64,000 nt of DNA. It comes from Cytophagales bacterium. Its GTDB lineage: Bacteria > Bacteroidota > Bacteroidia > Cytophagales > Spirosomataceae. The DNA is taken from positions 20,798-84,797 of the forward strand of contig JAAFJE010000019.1 of assembly GCA_013298025.1 (NCBI GenBank), read 5' to 3'. Each line of letters starts with the position of its first letter. The first letter of the stretch is position 1. A program made the position numbers and the translations under genes. The notes under the pieces are model-generated. The model was given only the letters and a program-made list of their open reading frames with translations. It did not search any database and was not told the origin of the DNA. Below are positions 35,766-44,003 of the stretch, piece after piece.

Positions 35766-36608
35766 ATGAACACTATTTTCTGTTTACTCCTTTTCTTTTC
35801 TGCTAAAACTATCACGGTGATTGATGCCAAAAGTAATCAGCCTATTCCTTTTGTTGGTTTTATTGGGCTTCACGACCACAAAGGGGGCTATGCCGATGCA
35901 CATGGACGCATATATGTAGCAGGCGACTTGGCACAGCCTTTTGTGATTTCTTGTATTGGTTATGCTACAGATACCGTTTATTTTGATAAAGAAATCGTTC
36001 GGATGCAAGCCCAAACAGTCGTTTTACCAACCGTGCAAGTAACGGCTCAAGCGAGCAAAATAGCTACGCAAGCCTTAGGATTTTTCAAGAAAAACTCTTG
36101 GGTTTCTTTTGCCGCTCAGGCAAAATATGAGTTTTATACTTTTATTGCCAATCCCGACACCTCACATCAATGGTATATCAAGACGATTAAATTAGCCCTT
36201 AGAGGTTATCGTAAGAAAACGTTTGAATCGTTTAAAATTAGACCTCACATAAAAGACGCACGCAAGCGAAAGCCTCATCTTGAATTATTGCCTCATGACC
36301 TTACGGTAGATGTTCCCAAAGGTAAACATTCAGTTTTTATAAACCTTACTCAACCCATTCTTTTACCCAAAACAGGCTGTTTTATTGGCTTTGAAACGGT
36401 GGGTTATACTTTAGAACCCAATCAATTTATTCCTTATTCCGATTATACGCCACAACCCAACGACGAAAGTGTACAAGTCAGTATTCCACTGGTAAAAGCC
36501 CCTACGCTATCGCTTTGGCGTAGTAAGTATGCCAATAATTGGCTAGGTTCTCCGTCCGACACCCATAACGCCTTTGCCTTTGGGCTAGAAGTCTTTCCTG
36601 ATTTTTAA
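35766..36608 (+). CDS. Carboxypeptidase-like regulatory-domain protein
   Basis: A 280-residue protein with a short signal peptide (MNTIFCLLLFFSAKTITVID start) and a CarboxypepD_reg-like beta-sandwich (about residues 10-75, FVGFIGLHDHKGGYADAHGR then FVISCIGYATDTVYFD). The remainder is beta-rich and unrecognised. The ATG at 35766 was preferred over one 27 bases upstream because it gives a normal signal peptide. Function unknown; convergent with the beta-propeller gene, 29 bases away. Confidence 0.75.
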   Translation: MNTIFCLLLFFSAKTITVIDAKSNQPIPFVGFIGLHDHKGGYADAHGRIYVAGDLAQPFVISCIGYATDTVYFDKEIVRMQAQTVVLPTVQVTAQASKIATQALGFFKKNSWVSFAAQAKYEFYTFIANPDTSHQWYIKTIKLALRGYRKKTFESFKIRPHIKDARKRKPHLELLPHDLTVDVPKGKHSVFINLTQPILLPKTGCFIGFETVGYTLEPNQFIPYSDYTPQPNDESVQVSIPLVKAPTLSLWRSKYANNWLGSPSDTHNAFAFGLEVFPDF

Positions 36609-36637
36609 TAAAAATATTCAAAACACATCAAACTCCT

Positions 36638-38119
36638 TTATTTCAAGCGATTGAGGGTATAACATACAATTTTGTTGATAAGCTTTTGGTCTTTTCGAGC
36701 AGAAAGAATATCTCCTAAACGAAACTCATACACATAGCCTGCTTGCATGTCGGCTAAATCAATTTTTACTTTCAGTCCATCGGGCGAAAGGGTAATTTTA
36801 TCCACCGTTATTTTTTTTACATCAAATTGCTTAGAACCATACGCTTGATGGTACTCGTAATAAAATCTTTTGACCTGATAATTGGCAAGATTCATCGCCG
36901 AAGTTGCATCAAGAGGTTTTGAAAAAGTGAGTTCAAAACCCGTACTGGTAAGGTTCATTGCCATGATGTCTAGGTGCTTTTTGCCTTTCCATTGGATGCG
37001 TTGAATGCCCCTTGCTCCTACCCAACCGTGGTCGTTTTGTCCGACCCACAGGCTACCATCAGGAGCGAAAGCCAAACGATTGTTGCCAATACGCAATTTA
37101 TTACCAACCTCCAACGGAATACACGCCCCTTGCAAAGCACCGCCCACTTCTTCGAGCATCAACCGAATCAAGTATTTATGATCCATGTCGCCAATGAGCA
37201 TTTGTCCGCCAAACATACTAAATTTCCCTTGGGTGTTTTCTAGCACTGGTTGTGTAGGCGAATTGGCAAAATATCCATGTGGAAATTGTACAATTTCCTT
37301 GGTACGCATACTGTCGAGTTGGGCTACAGGCAAATTGATTGGCACAACCCTAGGAAAGCCTTTTTTCCAGATTAATCCTGCTGGATGTCCATAAAATTTT
37401 CCTTCTTCTACATGATATAATTTGCTTGTGCCAAGCCAATCGCCTTGGTTGTCGGAAACCAACAAACGCCCTTGGGCATCGAAGCCCAAGCCATTGGGCG
37501 AACGAAAGCCTACGGCATAGGGATGCAATTTTCCTTGTTTGTCTAAACGCATCACCCAACCACGATACGGCACACACGAGTACATACGCCCCGGTCGAGA
37601 AAGCGAATCATACGTGCCTCTTATTTCGGAACGAATACCTGCCCCGTTGGAAGCAAGATTCAAGGCAATGTACAAATTGCCTTGCTTGTCGGCAATCGGG
37701 CCAAAGGCAAATTCATGGTAATTACCCGATAGCCCAAAATCGTCGGTGACAGTCTGATACAAGTCGGCTTCGCCATCGCCATTGGTATCTTTTACCCTTG
37801 TAAGTTCGGGGCGTTGCATGATAAGTAGCTCATGGTTATTGACAACCAGCAAGCCCAAAGGCTCGTGCAAGCCTTCGGCAAAACGTTTCCATTGTTTTGT
37901 TTTCGGGTTGTACATCATCACTTCTCCCCGATGAAAACACGCCACAAAACGCCCATCTGGCATAAAGCCAATGGCTCCCGTTTCGGCCACTAGCCCATCG
38001 GGCAGTTGGATATTTTCTACCTCATAGTACATCGCTGCCGAGTCGGCGGGTAGCGAAGTCTGAGCGTAAATTGAGCAACTAAACAAACAAAATATAGCAA
38101 ATAAGAGTCTTTTCATCAT
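36638..38119 (-). CDS. Secreted beta-propeller protein (glucose/sorbosone-dehydrogenase-like)
   Basis: A 493-residue exported protein (signal peptide about residues 1-19, SIYAQ end). Residues about 30-375 form a six-bladed propeller of the PQQ-dependent sugar dehydrogenase/DUF7133 kind (MPDGRFVACFHRGEVMMYNP, then SPNGLGFDAQGRLLVSDNQG). The C-terminal ~100 residues are an added beta domain. PQQ-binding residues cannot be confirmed by eye. The start lies 3 bases after the cupredoxin gene stop, so the two are one operon and probably a redox pair (inference). Confidence 0.78.
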   Translation of the reverse strand: MMKRLLFAIFCLFSCSIYAQTSLPADSAAMYYEVENIQLPDGLVAETGAIGFMPDGRFVACFHRGEVMMYNPKTKQWKRFAEGLHEPLGLLVVNNHELLIMQRPELTRVKDTNGDGEADLYQTVTDDFGLSGNYHEFAFGPIADKQGNLYIALNLASNGAGIRSEIRGTYDSLSRPGRMYSCVPYRGWVMRLDKQGKLHPYAVGFRSPNGLGFDAQGRLLVSDNQGDWLGTSKLYHVEEGKFYGHPAGLIWKKGFPRVVPINLPVAQLDSMRTKEIVQFPHGYFANSPTQPVLENTQGKFSMFGGQMLIGDMDHKYLIRLMLEEVGGALQGACIPLEVGNKLRIGNNRLAFAPDGSLWVGQNDHGWVGARGIQRIQWKGKKHLDIMAMNLTSTGFELTFSKPLDATSAMNLANYQVKRFYYEYHQAYGSKQFDVKKITVDKITLSPDGLKVKIDLADMQAGYVYEFRLGDILSARKDQKLINKIVCYTLNRLK

Positions 38120-38122
38120 CTT

Positions 38123-39238
38123 TTATAATAATCTTTTCATCACCACACGTACTTTTTGTGTTTTGGCAGGAATCTTTAGCCATTCGTTTTGCCTATTGCC
38201 TCCGCTTATTTGGTAGCTCAAGCCTGTTTGTGGCGGTAAATGAATAAACAAAGGGTACGCATGAGCCGAAAAAGTCCATTCCCGAACCAAGGCCGTTTGG
38301 GTTTCGTCCCAGCGTAGCGTTTCGGTTACTTTAACAGCACCGAGCCAATAGTGAAAAGTAGGCAAACGTTTTTGCAAGGTATAACCCTTAAACGCCACCG
38401 TTGGTTTTTGTTGTAAGTTTTTTATTCTAAAAGGGAAAGGCTCATTTTCTCGCCAATAGACTTCCCCTACAATCTTTGAAAGTTTGCTTCCATTGCCTTT
38501 CCATTGCTCCGAATTATCGACAAAACCGCCCGTCCAAGCATACCGCAAATAACATTTACCCGCATCGAAACAATACGATTCGGTGGGTGTAAGCCCAACA
38601 ACGATAGCAGCAGGGCCTGCCTCTGGCATAAATGTACGATACAATAAAGGATATTCTAAAGGAAAAGGATGCGGCGAAGGCGTAGCGATGTCGTGGTGAT
38701 GGGCATGAGGCGAAGGCGAAGATGCCACTATACCTCGTTGTCCTTCGGGAATATTGGTATCTTTTTCGAGCGAAGGAATACTCACTTGTCCTACATAAAT
38801 AGCCCCGTACATCACATATCCATGCCCTGGGTACGTGCATACATAAGGATAAATACCGGGTTTATCGAGTACGAAGGAAAAGGTTTCCATTTGTCCAGGC
38901 TCTACAATACTGGTGTGAGCAATCACCAAGGGAGAGTTGGGGACATAGTGCATTTTTGCTCCTTTGTCATCTAGTTTGGCGGCTTCTTCGACAACCTTCA
39001 AGCGAGCATTGGGCTTGGTGACAACCATGTTATGTGCCATATCGTCGTGGTTATCGAGTATAATTGTCAGTTTGGTATTGGGTTTTACCGCCAAGCGAGG
39101 CGTATCAAACTGCAAGCCTCCTAGTATTTTAATCGTAATAGTCGTATCTGCTTGTGCTTGTACCAAATGGCTCATCCCGAGCATTCCTACAACAATCCAT
39201 ACGCCAAGTAAAGTTTTTATACGTTTCAAACAGTCCAT
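38123..39238 (-). CDS. Secreted cupredoxin-domain protein
   Basis: A 371-residue exported protein (signal ending VQAQA). The N-terminal part (about 32-150) is a plastocyanin/azurin-like domain with type-1 copper ligands: His in NHDDMAHNMVVTK, then Cys, His and Met in YPYVCTYPGHGYVM. A His-rich linker with SPHAHHHD follows, then a C-terminal domain of unknown function that recurs beside PQQ-like propellers. Copper binding is strongly suggested; it likely passes electrons to or from the cotranscribed propeller protein (inference). Confidence 0.85.
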   Translation of the reverse strand: MDCLKRIKTLLGVWIVVGMLGMSHLVQAQADTTITIKILGGLQFDTPRLAVKPNTKLTIILDNHDDMAHNMVVTKPNARLKVVEEAAKLDDKGAKMHYVPNSPLVIAHTSIVEPGQMETFSFVLDKPGIYPYVCTYPGHGYVMYGAIYVGQVSIPSLEKDTNIPEGQRGIVASSPSPHAHHHDIATPSPHPFPLEYPLLYRTFMPEAGPAAIVVGLTPTESYCFDAGKCYLRYAWTGGFVDNSEQWKGNGSKLSKIVGEVYWRENEPFPFRIKNLQQKPTVAFKGYTLQKRLPTFHYWLGAVKVTETLRWDETQTALVREWTFSAHAYPLFIHLPPQTGLSYQISGGNRQNEWLKIPAKTQKVRVVMKRLL

Positions 39239-39347
39239 AAATATCAGAAATTAATCAACTCAATAGCTAAAAACCTACTTTGCTAAAGCCTATTTTTTCC
39301 TTTTTTTACCCAAAAATAGAGAGCAAAAATAGTTTTTCTGTACTGCT

Positions 39348-40529
39348 TTAAGCTTGTTGCTTATTTTTTTGTATCAGTTTTTGGTATTCCATCGGGGTTA
39401 ATCCTGTATGTTTTTTGAATGCCGTAAAAAAAGTACTTTTAGCTGCAAATCCACAATCTTTGGCAATACCTTCGATGCTGTAGTTCTGGAAATCGTCGCC
39501 TTCAAGGTGTTTTTTTACCTCTTTTATTCGTAATCCATTAATAAAATCGTTAAAATTTGTTTTATAATGGTATTTCAGCAACTGAGAAATTTGGTAGGTA
39601 GGCAATTGCATATCGTGGGCAAACTCGGCCAAGGTGTATTTGGCTTTGAGGTAGGGTTGTGTTTGAAAGATTTTGTTTTCAAAAATGGCCAGTAATTCGG
39701 GGTCTATTACAATTGATTCTTCAAACGCAATCGGTTCTTCTCCCTCTTCTTCGGTTGTTGGTTCTACCTCATGAGCATATTTTAGTGATTTGAAATGAAA
39801 AGCTAAGAAGGCAAAGAATACCAAAAACAACAAGGTACTCGCCACAATGACCTGTGCAAATACCGCTCGCAATTCTCCTCCACCAAGGTTTATCTGCAAC
39901 AGTCCTAGAAAAATCAACTTCATTCCCATGACTACCGTAATAACAACCCCCAAAAATATGCTCCATTTAATAACAGGGAAAGGCACTTTCCATTGGTTTT
40001 TATTGAGCGTAGTTAAATTAGCCCATGTAACAAACACATAAACAATCAGTTGCAATACAAGCATGGCTTCTCGCACATCGCTACGCAAATAGCCATCTCG
40101 TCCTTCAAAAATTTTATTAATATCTAATTTGAGGGTTTCGAGGTAGCTTATTTTCTGTTCAAATGGTAGATTATAATAAGGCAGTAAGTCGATAACTACC
40201 ACTAAAACGGGCAAAAAATGCAGGTAATAACGAGGCTTCCAAATGAAATCTGGAAAAATAAGGCTATTCACATAAAAGTAAACCAAGGCTGGCATCGCAA
40301 AATACAAAGGCATACCCACCCGGTATATCAAAGCCTGTATTGAAGTATCGAGAGGAGCGAAAAGTATGGTTGTAGCCAATAAAAATATTCCCCATATCAC
40401 CAAAATAAGGCTCAAAAATACCTTACCTTGATGAAAAAACTGCCGATAAACCCAGATGCTGCTTGCCAGCATCGCAAACGATACAGCAAAGCCCATTACA
40501 ATCACACTGTTCTCTGCGAGCGTGTTCAT
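39348..40529 (-). CDS. 7TM-AraC membrane-bound transcriptional regulator
   Basis: A 393-residue protein with seven hydrophobic helices in residues 1-240, an acidic linker (TTEEEGEEPIAFEES) and a C-terminal AraC-type double helix-turn-helix (about 290-390; ISQLLKYHYKTNFNDFINGL and IAKDCGFAAKSTFFTAFKKH). This is a Bacteroidota design in which a membrane sensor is fused to the DNA-binding domain. The neighbouring cupredoxin/propeller operon, on the same strand downstream, is a candidate target (inference). Confidence 0.9.
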   Translation of the reverse strand: MNTLAENSVIVMGFAVSFAMLASSIWVYRQFFHQGKVFLSLILVIWGIFLLATTILFAPLDTSIQALIYRVGMPLYFAMPALVYFYVNSLIFPDFIWKPRYYLHFLPVLVVVIDLLPYYNLPFEQKISYLETLKLDINKIFEGRDGYLRSDVREAMLVLQLIVYVFVTWANLTTLNKNQWKVPFPVIKWSIFLGVVITVVMGMKLIFLGLLQINLGGGELRAVFAQVIVASTLLFLVFFAFLAFHFKSLKYAHEVEPTTEEEGEEPIAFEESIVIDPELLAIFENKIFQTQPYLKAKYTLAEFAHDMQLPTYQISQLLKYHYKTNFNDFINGLRIKEVKKHLEGDDFQNYSIEGIAKDCGFAAKSTFFTAFKKHTGLTPMEYQKLIQKNKQQA

Positions 40530-40629
40530 AGTATTAAAGGTAAGTAAGGAATTTTATTTGTTACGGATAATCTACTTGGGTATTGCTGCACTAAAGTTCA
40601 ATAGAATTACTACTGCTTTCACAAAGGTT

Positions 40630-41679
40630 TTATAGAAGCAGGTCTGCCACCATATTGCCAAACTGATGTTGCTTGATGGCTTTTTTGTCTTCTTGTGATA
40701 AGTTTTGTACTCGTTTGTTTCTGATTAATATCCTAAAATACGGGCATTTTCCATCAATTGATAAGTCTTTTTCATCGTTTCCTTTTCTGAATCTAATTAT
40801 TTCAAATTGTTCAGGATTAAATTTATGTAGAAATGTTATGGGTACTCCTATATGTCCGTCATAATCCAAAGGTATGTCCTCTGTTTTGTCAACATTTATA
40901 CCGTCATAATTGTCATATTTTGGATATTCATCTTCGTTTCCAACGTATTTTTTTGTTAGTTCAATGTCTTCGTGACGCTTGAAGTTATCTAAGTTTGTGA
41001 GCCATAAGCAATTGTTTGGAGATACTATTCTGTTGCCAAAACTATCTATTCTTGCTTCTGTGCCATAAAGTTCGTAATGGTCTGGCACAATAAAGCCTGA
41101 AACACCTCTACCAAGATTTATTCCTAACCAAGCTTTATTTTCTTTGATAAGTTTAAAAATTTCCTTGTATGTAATTGCGTTGATATTACCAATAATTAAA
41201 AACTTCTTATCATACTTTACTAATTGGGCTACATATTCTCTGAATAACGAAAAGGGAGGGTTTGTCACAACAATATCCGATTGCTTTAATAGTTCGATAC
41301 TTTCAGCACTACGAAAATCTCCATCACCTTTGAACTTAACAATATCATGAGCATTTGGTTTGTCTTTTTCTTCCTTTTTACCTGTATATTCATAGAAAAA
41401 ACCATTTTCAGCTTCTTCTATATTGAACAAATCATTTTTTTGTTCTTGATAGCAAGCCGTAATCAATTTCTTTAGTCCTAATTCCTTGAAATTAGAAGCG
41501 AAATATTTAAAAAAATTACTAATACGAGCATCATCACAATTGCAAAAAACTACTTTATCTTTAAAATGATTTTTATAATGTTGTAATTCACTTTCTATAT
41601 CGGAAAGTTGTGTGTAAAACTCATCACTTTTTGATTTTTTAGCCTTTTGCAGTAATTTATTGGTTGCGTTTCTTGCCAT
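40630..41679 (-). CDS. EcoRI-type adenine-specific DNA methyltransferase
   Basis: A 349-residue protein matching the EcoRI-methylase family: MARNATNKLLQKAKKSKSDE then the catalytic NPPF motif at residues 140-143 (TNPPFSLFREYV). M.EcoRI itself has 326 residues. It should methylate an adenine, probably in GAATTC. It begins 9 bases after the endonuclease-like gene, in the same order as ecoRIR-ecoRIM. It is full length by eye, so the genome is likely protected even though the endonuclease has lost its core. More A+T-rich than its neighbours, suggesting transfer. Confidence 0.9.
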   Translation of the reverse strand: MARNATNKLLQKAKKSKSDEFYTQLSDIESELQHYKNHFKDKVVFCNCDDARISNFFKYFASNFKELGLKKLITACYQEQKNDLFNIEEAENGFFYEYTGKKEEKDKPNAHDIVKFKGDGDFRSAESIELLKQSDIVVTNPPFSLFREYVAQLVKYDKKFLIIGNINAITYKEIFKLIKENKAWLGINLGRGVSGFIVPDHYELYGTEARIDSFGNRIVSPNNCLWLTNLDNFKRHEDIELTKKYVGNEDEYPKYDNYDGINVDKTEDIPLDYDGHIGVPITFLHKFNPEQFEIIRFRKGNDEKDLSIDGKCPYFRILIRNKRVQNLSQEDKKAIKQHQFGNMVADLLL

Positions 41680-41688
41680 AATTACGCC

Positions 41689-42054
41689 TTACTTTTTAGT
41701 TATCTGATTAAATAAATCACTTCCTAGGACTTTGAGAGAGGTTTTTGAAATTTCAATCATAATATCAAACATTTCCTTGTTATTCCACTTTTCTCCCTTT
41801 CCTTGCGTATAAATAGATGTTGCTTGAAGCATAATTGTCTTGTTCTTATGCTGAACAAATTTATTCTCGCACAAATTAGTATTAAATCGAAACGTCAATT
41901 GTGGATATTCTTTTTCGAGTTGCGTAATGACAAGATTTGATATTTCTCCAACAGTTAAGTCGTGTAATTTTGCTTCCTCACCAAAGATACCCACTACACC
42001 TTTCGATTCTTTATGCTGGGTTGTCAATCTTGTTGATTGGTTCTTTTTAGCCAT
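41689..42054 (-). pseudogene. EcoRI-like endonuclease with internal in-frame deletion
   Basis: A 121-residue open frame. Residues 1-57 (MAKKNQSTRLTTQHK, then GVVGIFGEEAKLHDLTVGE) match the first ~57 residues of EcoRI as recalled from memory, and residues 58-121 (NTNLCENKFVQHK, then SIYTQGKGEKWN, ending SLKVLGSDLFNQITKK) match its last ~64 residues. EcoRI has 277 residues, so ~156 residues are missing between them. The missing part includes the catalytic Asp91, Glu111 and Lys113 and the DNA-recognition regions. The junction is in frame and no stop interrupts it. The product cannot be a working endonuclease, though it could still be translated. Confidence 0.85.
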
Positions 42055-42555
42055 TTTATTAATCCTATCAAGACTTACGCAAAGTGCCTCTGGGGTTAAA
42101 ACACTAACTCCTATTAAGCATATAAATCTATCTTATTATTTCTGTAAAATTAATCCTTATGCTCGTCTTTTAAGCTTGCAGGCAACTTGTTTATGATGGT
42201 AAATATACAAAAAAAACAAACCTTACAAAAACAAAAAAGCCTAACGAGAACACGCCCGATAGACTTTCACTTTTACATCCTTACTTTATATTAAATTTTT
42301 AGTATAGCTAATGAAGCCCATTTACAAATGTTTGCTTCACAGATAACTTTCGTGATAGTTTGTACAAGCAAAAATAGTATTTTTCAATACGCTATGGTGC
42401 TTTTTTCGTTTGAAATAAGTTCAGAATTACACATTCTGAACAATTTTGCGTAAAGTTAGACTACTGGACTTCCATTTATAAGTATTTTACCTTATCGTAC
42501 AAATACTCAAATATGCTATTTTCCTATAGTTTGTACACAGCAAACGACAAGATAG
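42055..42555. other. Non-coding 501-bp region with inverted and direct repeats
   Basis: A+T-rich, no gene. It contains near-inverted ends ACTTACGCAAAGT (42073-42085) and ATTTTGCGTAAAGT (42443-42456); a perfect 9-bp dyad GTTCAGAAT-TACAC-ATTCTGAAC (42419-42441); and a 12-bp direct repeat ATAGTTTGTACA (42355-42366 and 42526-42537). It may be the remains of a small mobile element beside the restriction locus. Confidence 0.4.
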
Positions 42556-43674
42556 TTAAAATGCTTCGGCGATAAAGAAATATACATTTTGCTGTCCTTC
42601 ACCAAAGCCATAGTCGATTCTCACATTGACGTTTTCTTTCCGATTAATTTTAAAACGCAAGCCTCCGCCATAGCTAGGCTTCCATTGGTACTGAGCCAAT
42701 GCCAACGAGTTGTTTACACCGCCTAAGCCTGCAAAGCCAATAAGTCCCCAACGTTTGAGTACCTGCCAACGGTATTCAGCTTGGAGTGCCAACAAATTGT
42801 TATCTCTAAAACTCCCCAAATAATACCCTCGCATAATCATATCGCCTCCCAATTGAGACAACTCATTGAAAGGAATATCGCCATTCATGAGTTGGAAATA
42901 AGCTTGAAGAGCCGCAACGTCGGCACGCTGTTTGACACGCCAGTATTGCCTCAAATCAATCACCGTTTTATCAAAACGATGCGTACTGCCCCACCATGTT
43001 CGATGCGTACTCCATTCTATTTGGGCAAAAGTACCTGTAGAAGGCGTAAGTACATTGTCACGGTTATCGAACAAAGCGGAAACATTCAGACCCGAAATTT
43101 CAGAGCCTTGAAATCCTGCAATCTGCGATTGTTCGAGTATGCCATTTTGTCCTTGGATATGAAATGTCTTGAAATAACGCCAGCCTAGTCCTGCAAAAAA
43201 GCCAGTAGCAATTTTACGAAGCGTAAGGTTTTCAAAACGAATATGGTCGAAAGAAATCAGCTCTTTTTTATCAAGACTTGCGTCTTTGCCTGCTCCGTAA
43301 TAGTTGACAGGAAAACGATTGAAGCCATAAAAACCCACCAAGTAATATTTTTCTTTGTTGGTAAAAATTTGATAATTATGCTCAAACATCAACTGGTTGT
43401 TGAGCGAATACTGGGCAAAAACCGACGTATTAGAAATCCTCGTCAGCGAGTCGCCAGAACCGCCACCGTTGAAAAACCGCTTGATGCCTCCGCCTACAAC
43501 CCAGTTGGTTTCGGGCATATAAAACACAAAAGGCGAAACCAAATATTTGTTCGTCGTAAAAATTTGTACAATTTTTTGAGCTTTATTGTCTTTTTGTAAA
43601 GAATCTTTTTGCCCCATCACTGCACCCATACTTAGGCTGTACAGTAAAATCCATAAAATCCTTTTTTTCTTCAT
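42556..43674 (-). CDS. Omp85/BamA-like outer-membrane barrel protein
   Basis: A 372-residue exported protein (signal peptide about residues 1-21, ending AVMGQ). The C-terminal part (about 110-372) looks like a surface-antigen/BamA-type 16-strand barrel, with the loop-6-like motif MRGYYLGSFRDNNLLALQAE. It lacks POTRA domains, so it resembles short Omp85 members with a phospholipase-like or translocase role rather than BamA itself. The ATG at 43674 (MKKKRILWILL) is preferred over one 9 bases upstream. Confidence 0.8.
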   Translation of the reverse strand: MKKKRILWILLYSLSMGAVMGQKDSLQKDNKAQKIVQIFTTNKYLVSPFVFYMPETNWVVGGGIKRFFNGGGSGDSLTRISNTSVFAQYSLNNQLMFEHNYQIFTNKEKYYLVGFYGFNRFPVNYYGAGKDASLDKKELISFDHIRFENLTLRKIATGFFAGLGWRYFKTFHIQGQNGILEQSQIAGFQGSEISGLNVSALFDNRDNVLTPSTGTFAQIEWSTHRTWWGSTHRFDKTVIDLRQYWRVKQRADVAALQAYFQLMNGDIPFNELSQLGGDMIMRGYYLGSFRDNNLLALQAEYRWQVLKRWGLIGFAGLGGVNNSLALAQYQWKPSYGGGLRFKINRKENVNVRIDYGFGEGQQNVYFFIAEAF

Positions 43675-43780
43675 ATTTATCAATGCCCCAAAGTGTCAGT
43701 AGAGATAGAATTATGAAGTTATGAAAAAAGGCATTAGAATAAAATTGCCCCGCTGGCAGGCGAGGCAATAGAACACTTTA

Positions 43781-43993
43781 TCAGACAAGTGATTTTATGT
43801 CGAAGCCTGCCTCCGCAACCGCCTCGCAGATAGTTTCGGCAAGCATTGCTTCGCCCGTAACTGTCAGGATTTTGTCTGGATTGTCGGTATCGACTTTCCA
43901 GTTTTCAATTTCCTCTATTTTATTCAAAAAAGGACTTACCTTTTTGATACAGTTACCACAGTTGATGTTGGTTTTGAATTGTAGTGTTTCCAT
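43781..43993 (-). CDS. Heavy-metal-associated domain copper chaperone
   Basis: A 70-residue HMA domain with the metal-binding NCGNC motif (Cys12, Cys15) and a ferredoxin-like beta-alpha-beta pattern. It starts 10 bases downstream of the copA stop on the same strand, so the pair form a copper chaperone/exporter operon. The usual first Met of the MxCxxC motif is replaced (INCGNC), but this is common. Confidence 0.9.
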   Translation of the reverse strand: METLQFKTNINCGNCIKKVSPFLNKIEEIENWKVDTDNPDKILTVTGEAMLAETICEAVAEAGFDIKSLV

Positions 43994-44003
43994 TGTGTGT
44001 GAA

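Noticed and set aside
42419..42441. LexA-like or C-protein operator GTTC...GAAC for the restriction genes
   Set aside because: It lies 365 bp upstream of the endonuclease remnant, no controller gene is present and EcoRI systems do not use one; kept only as a dyad.
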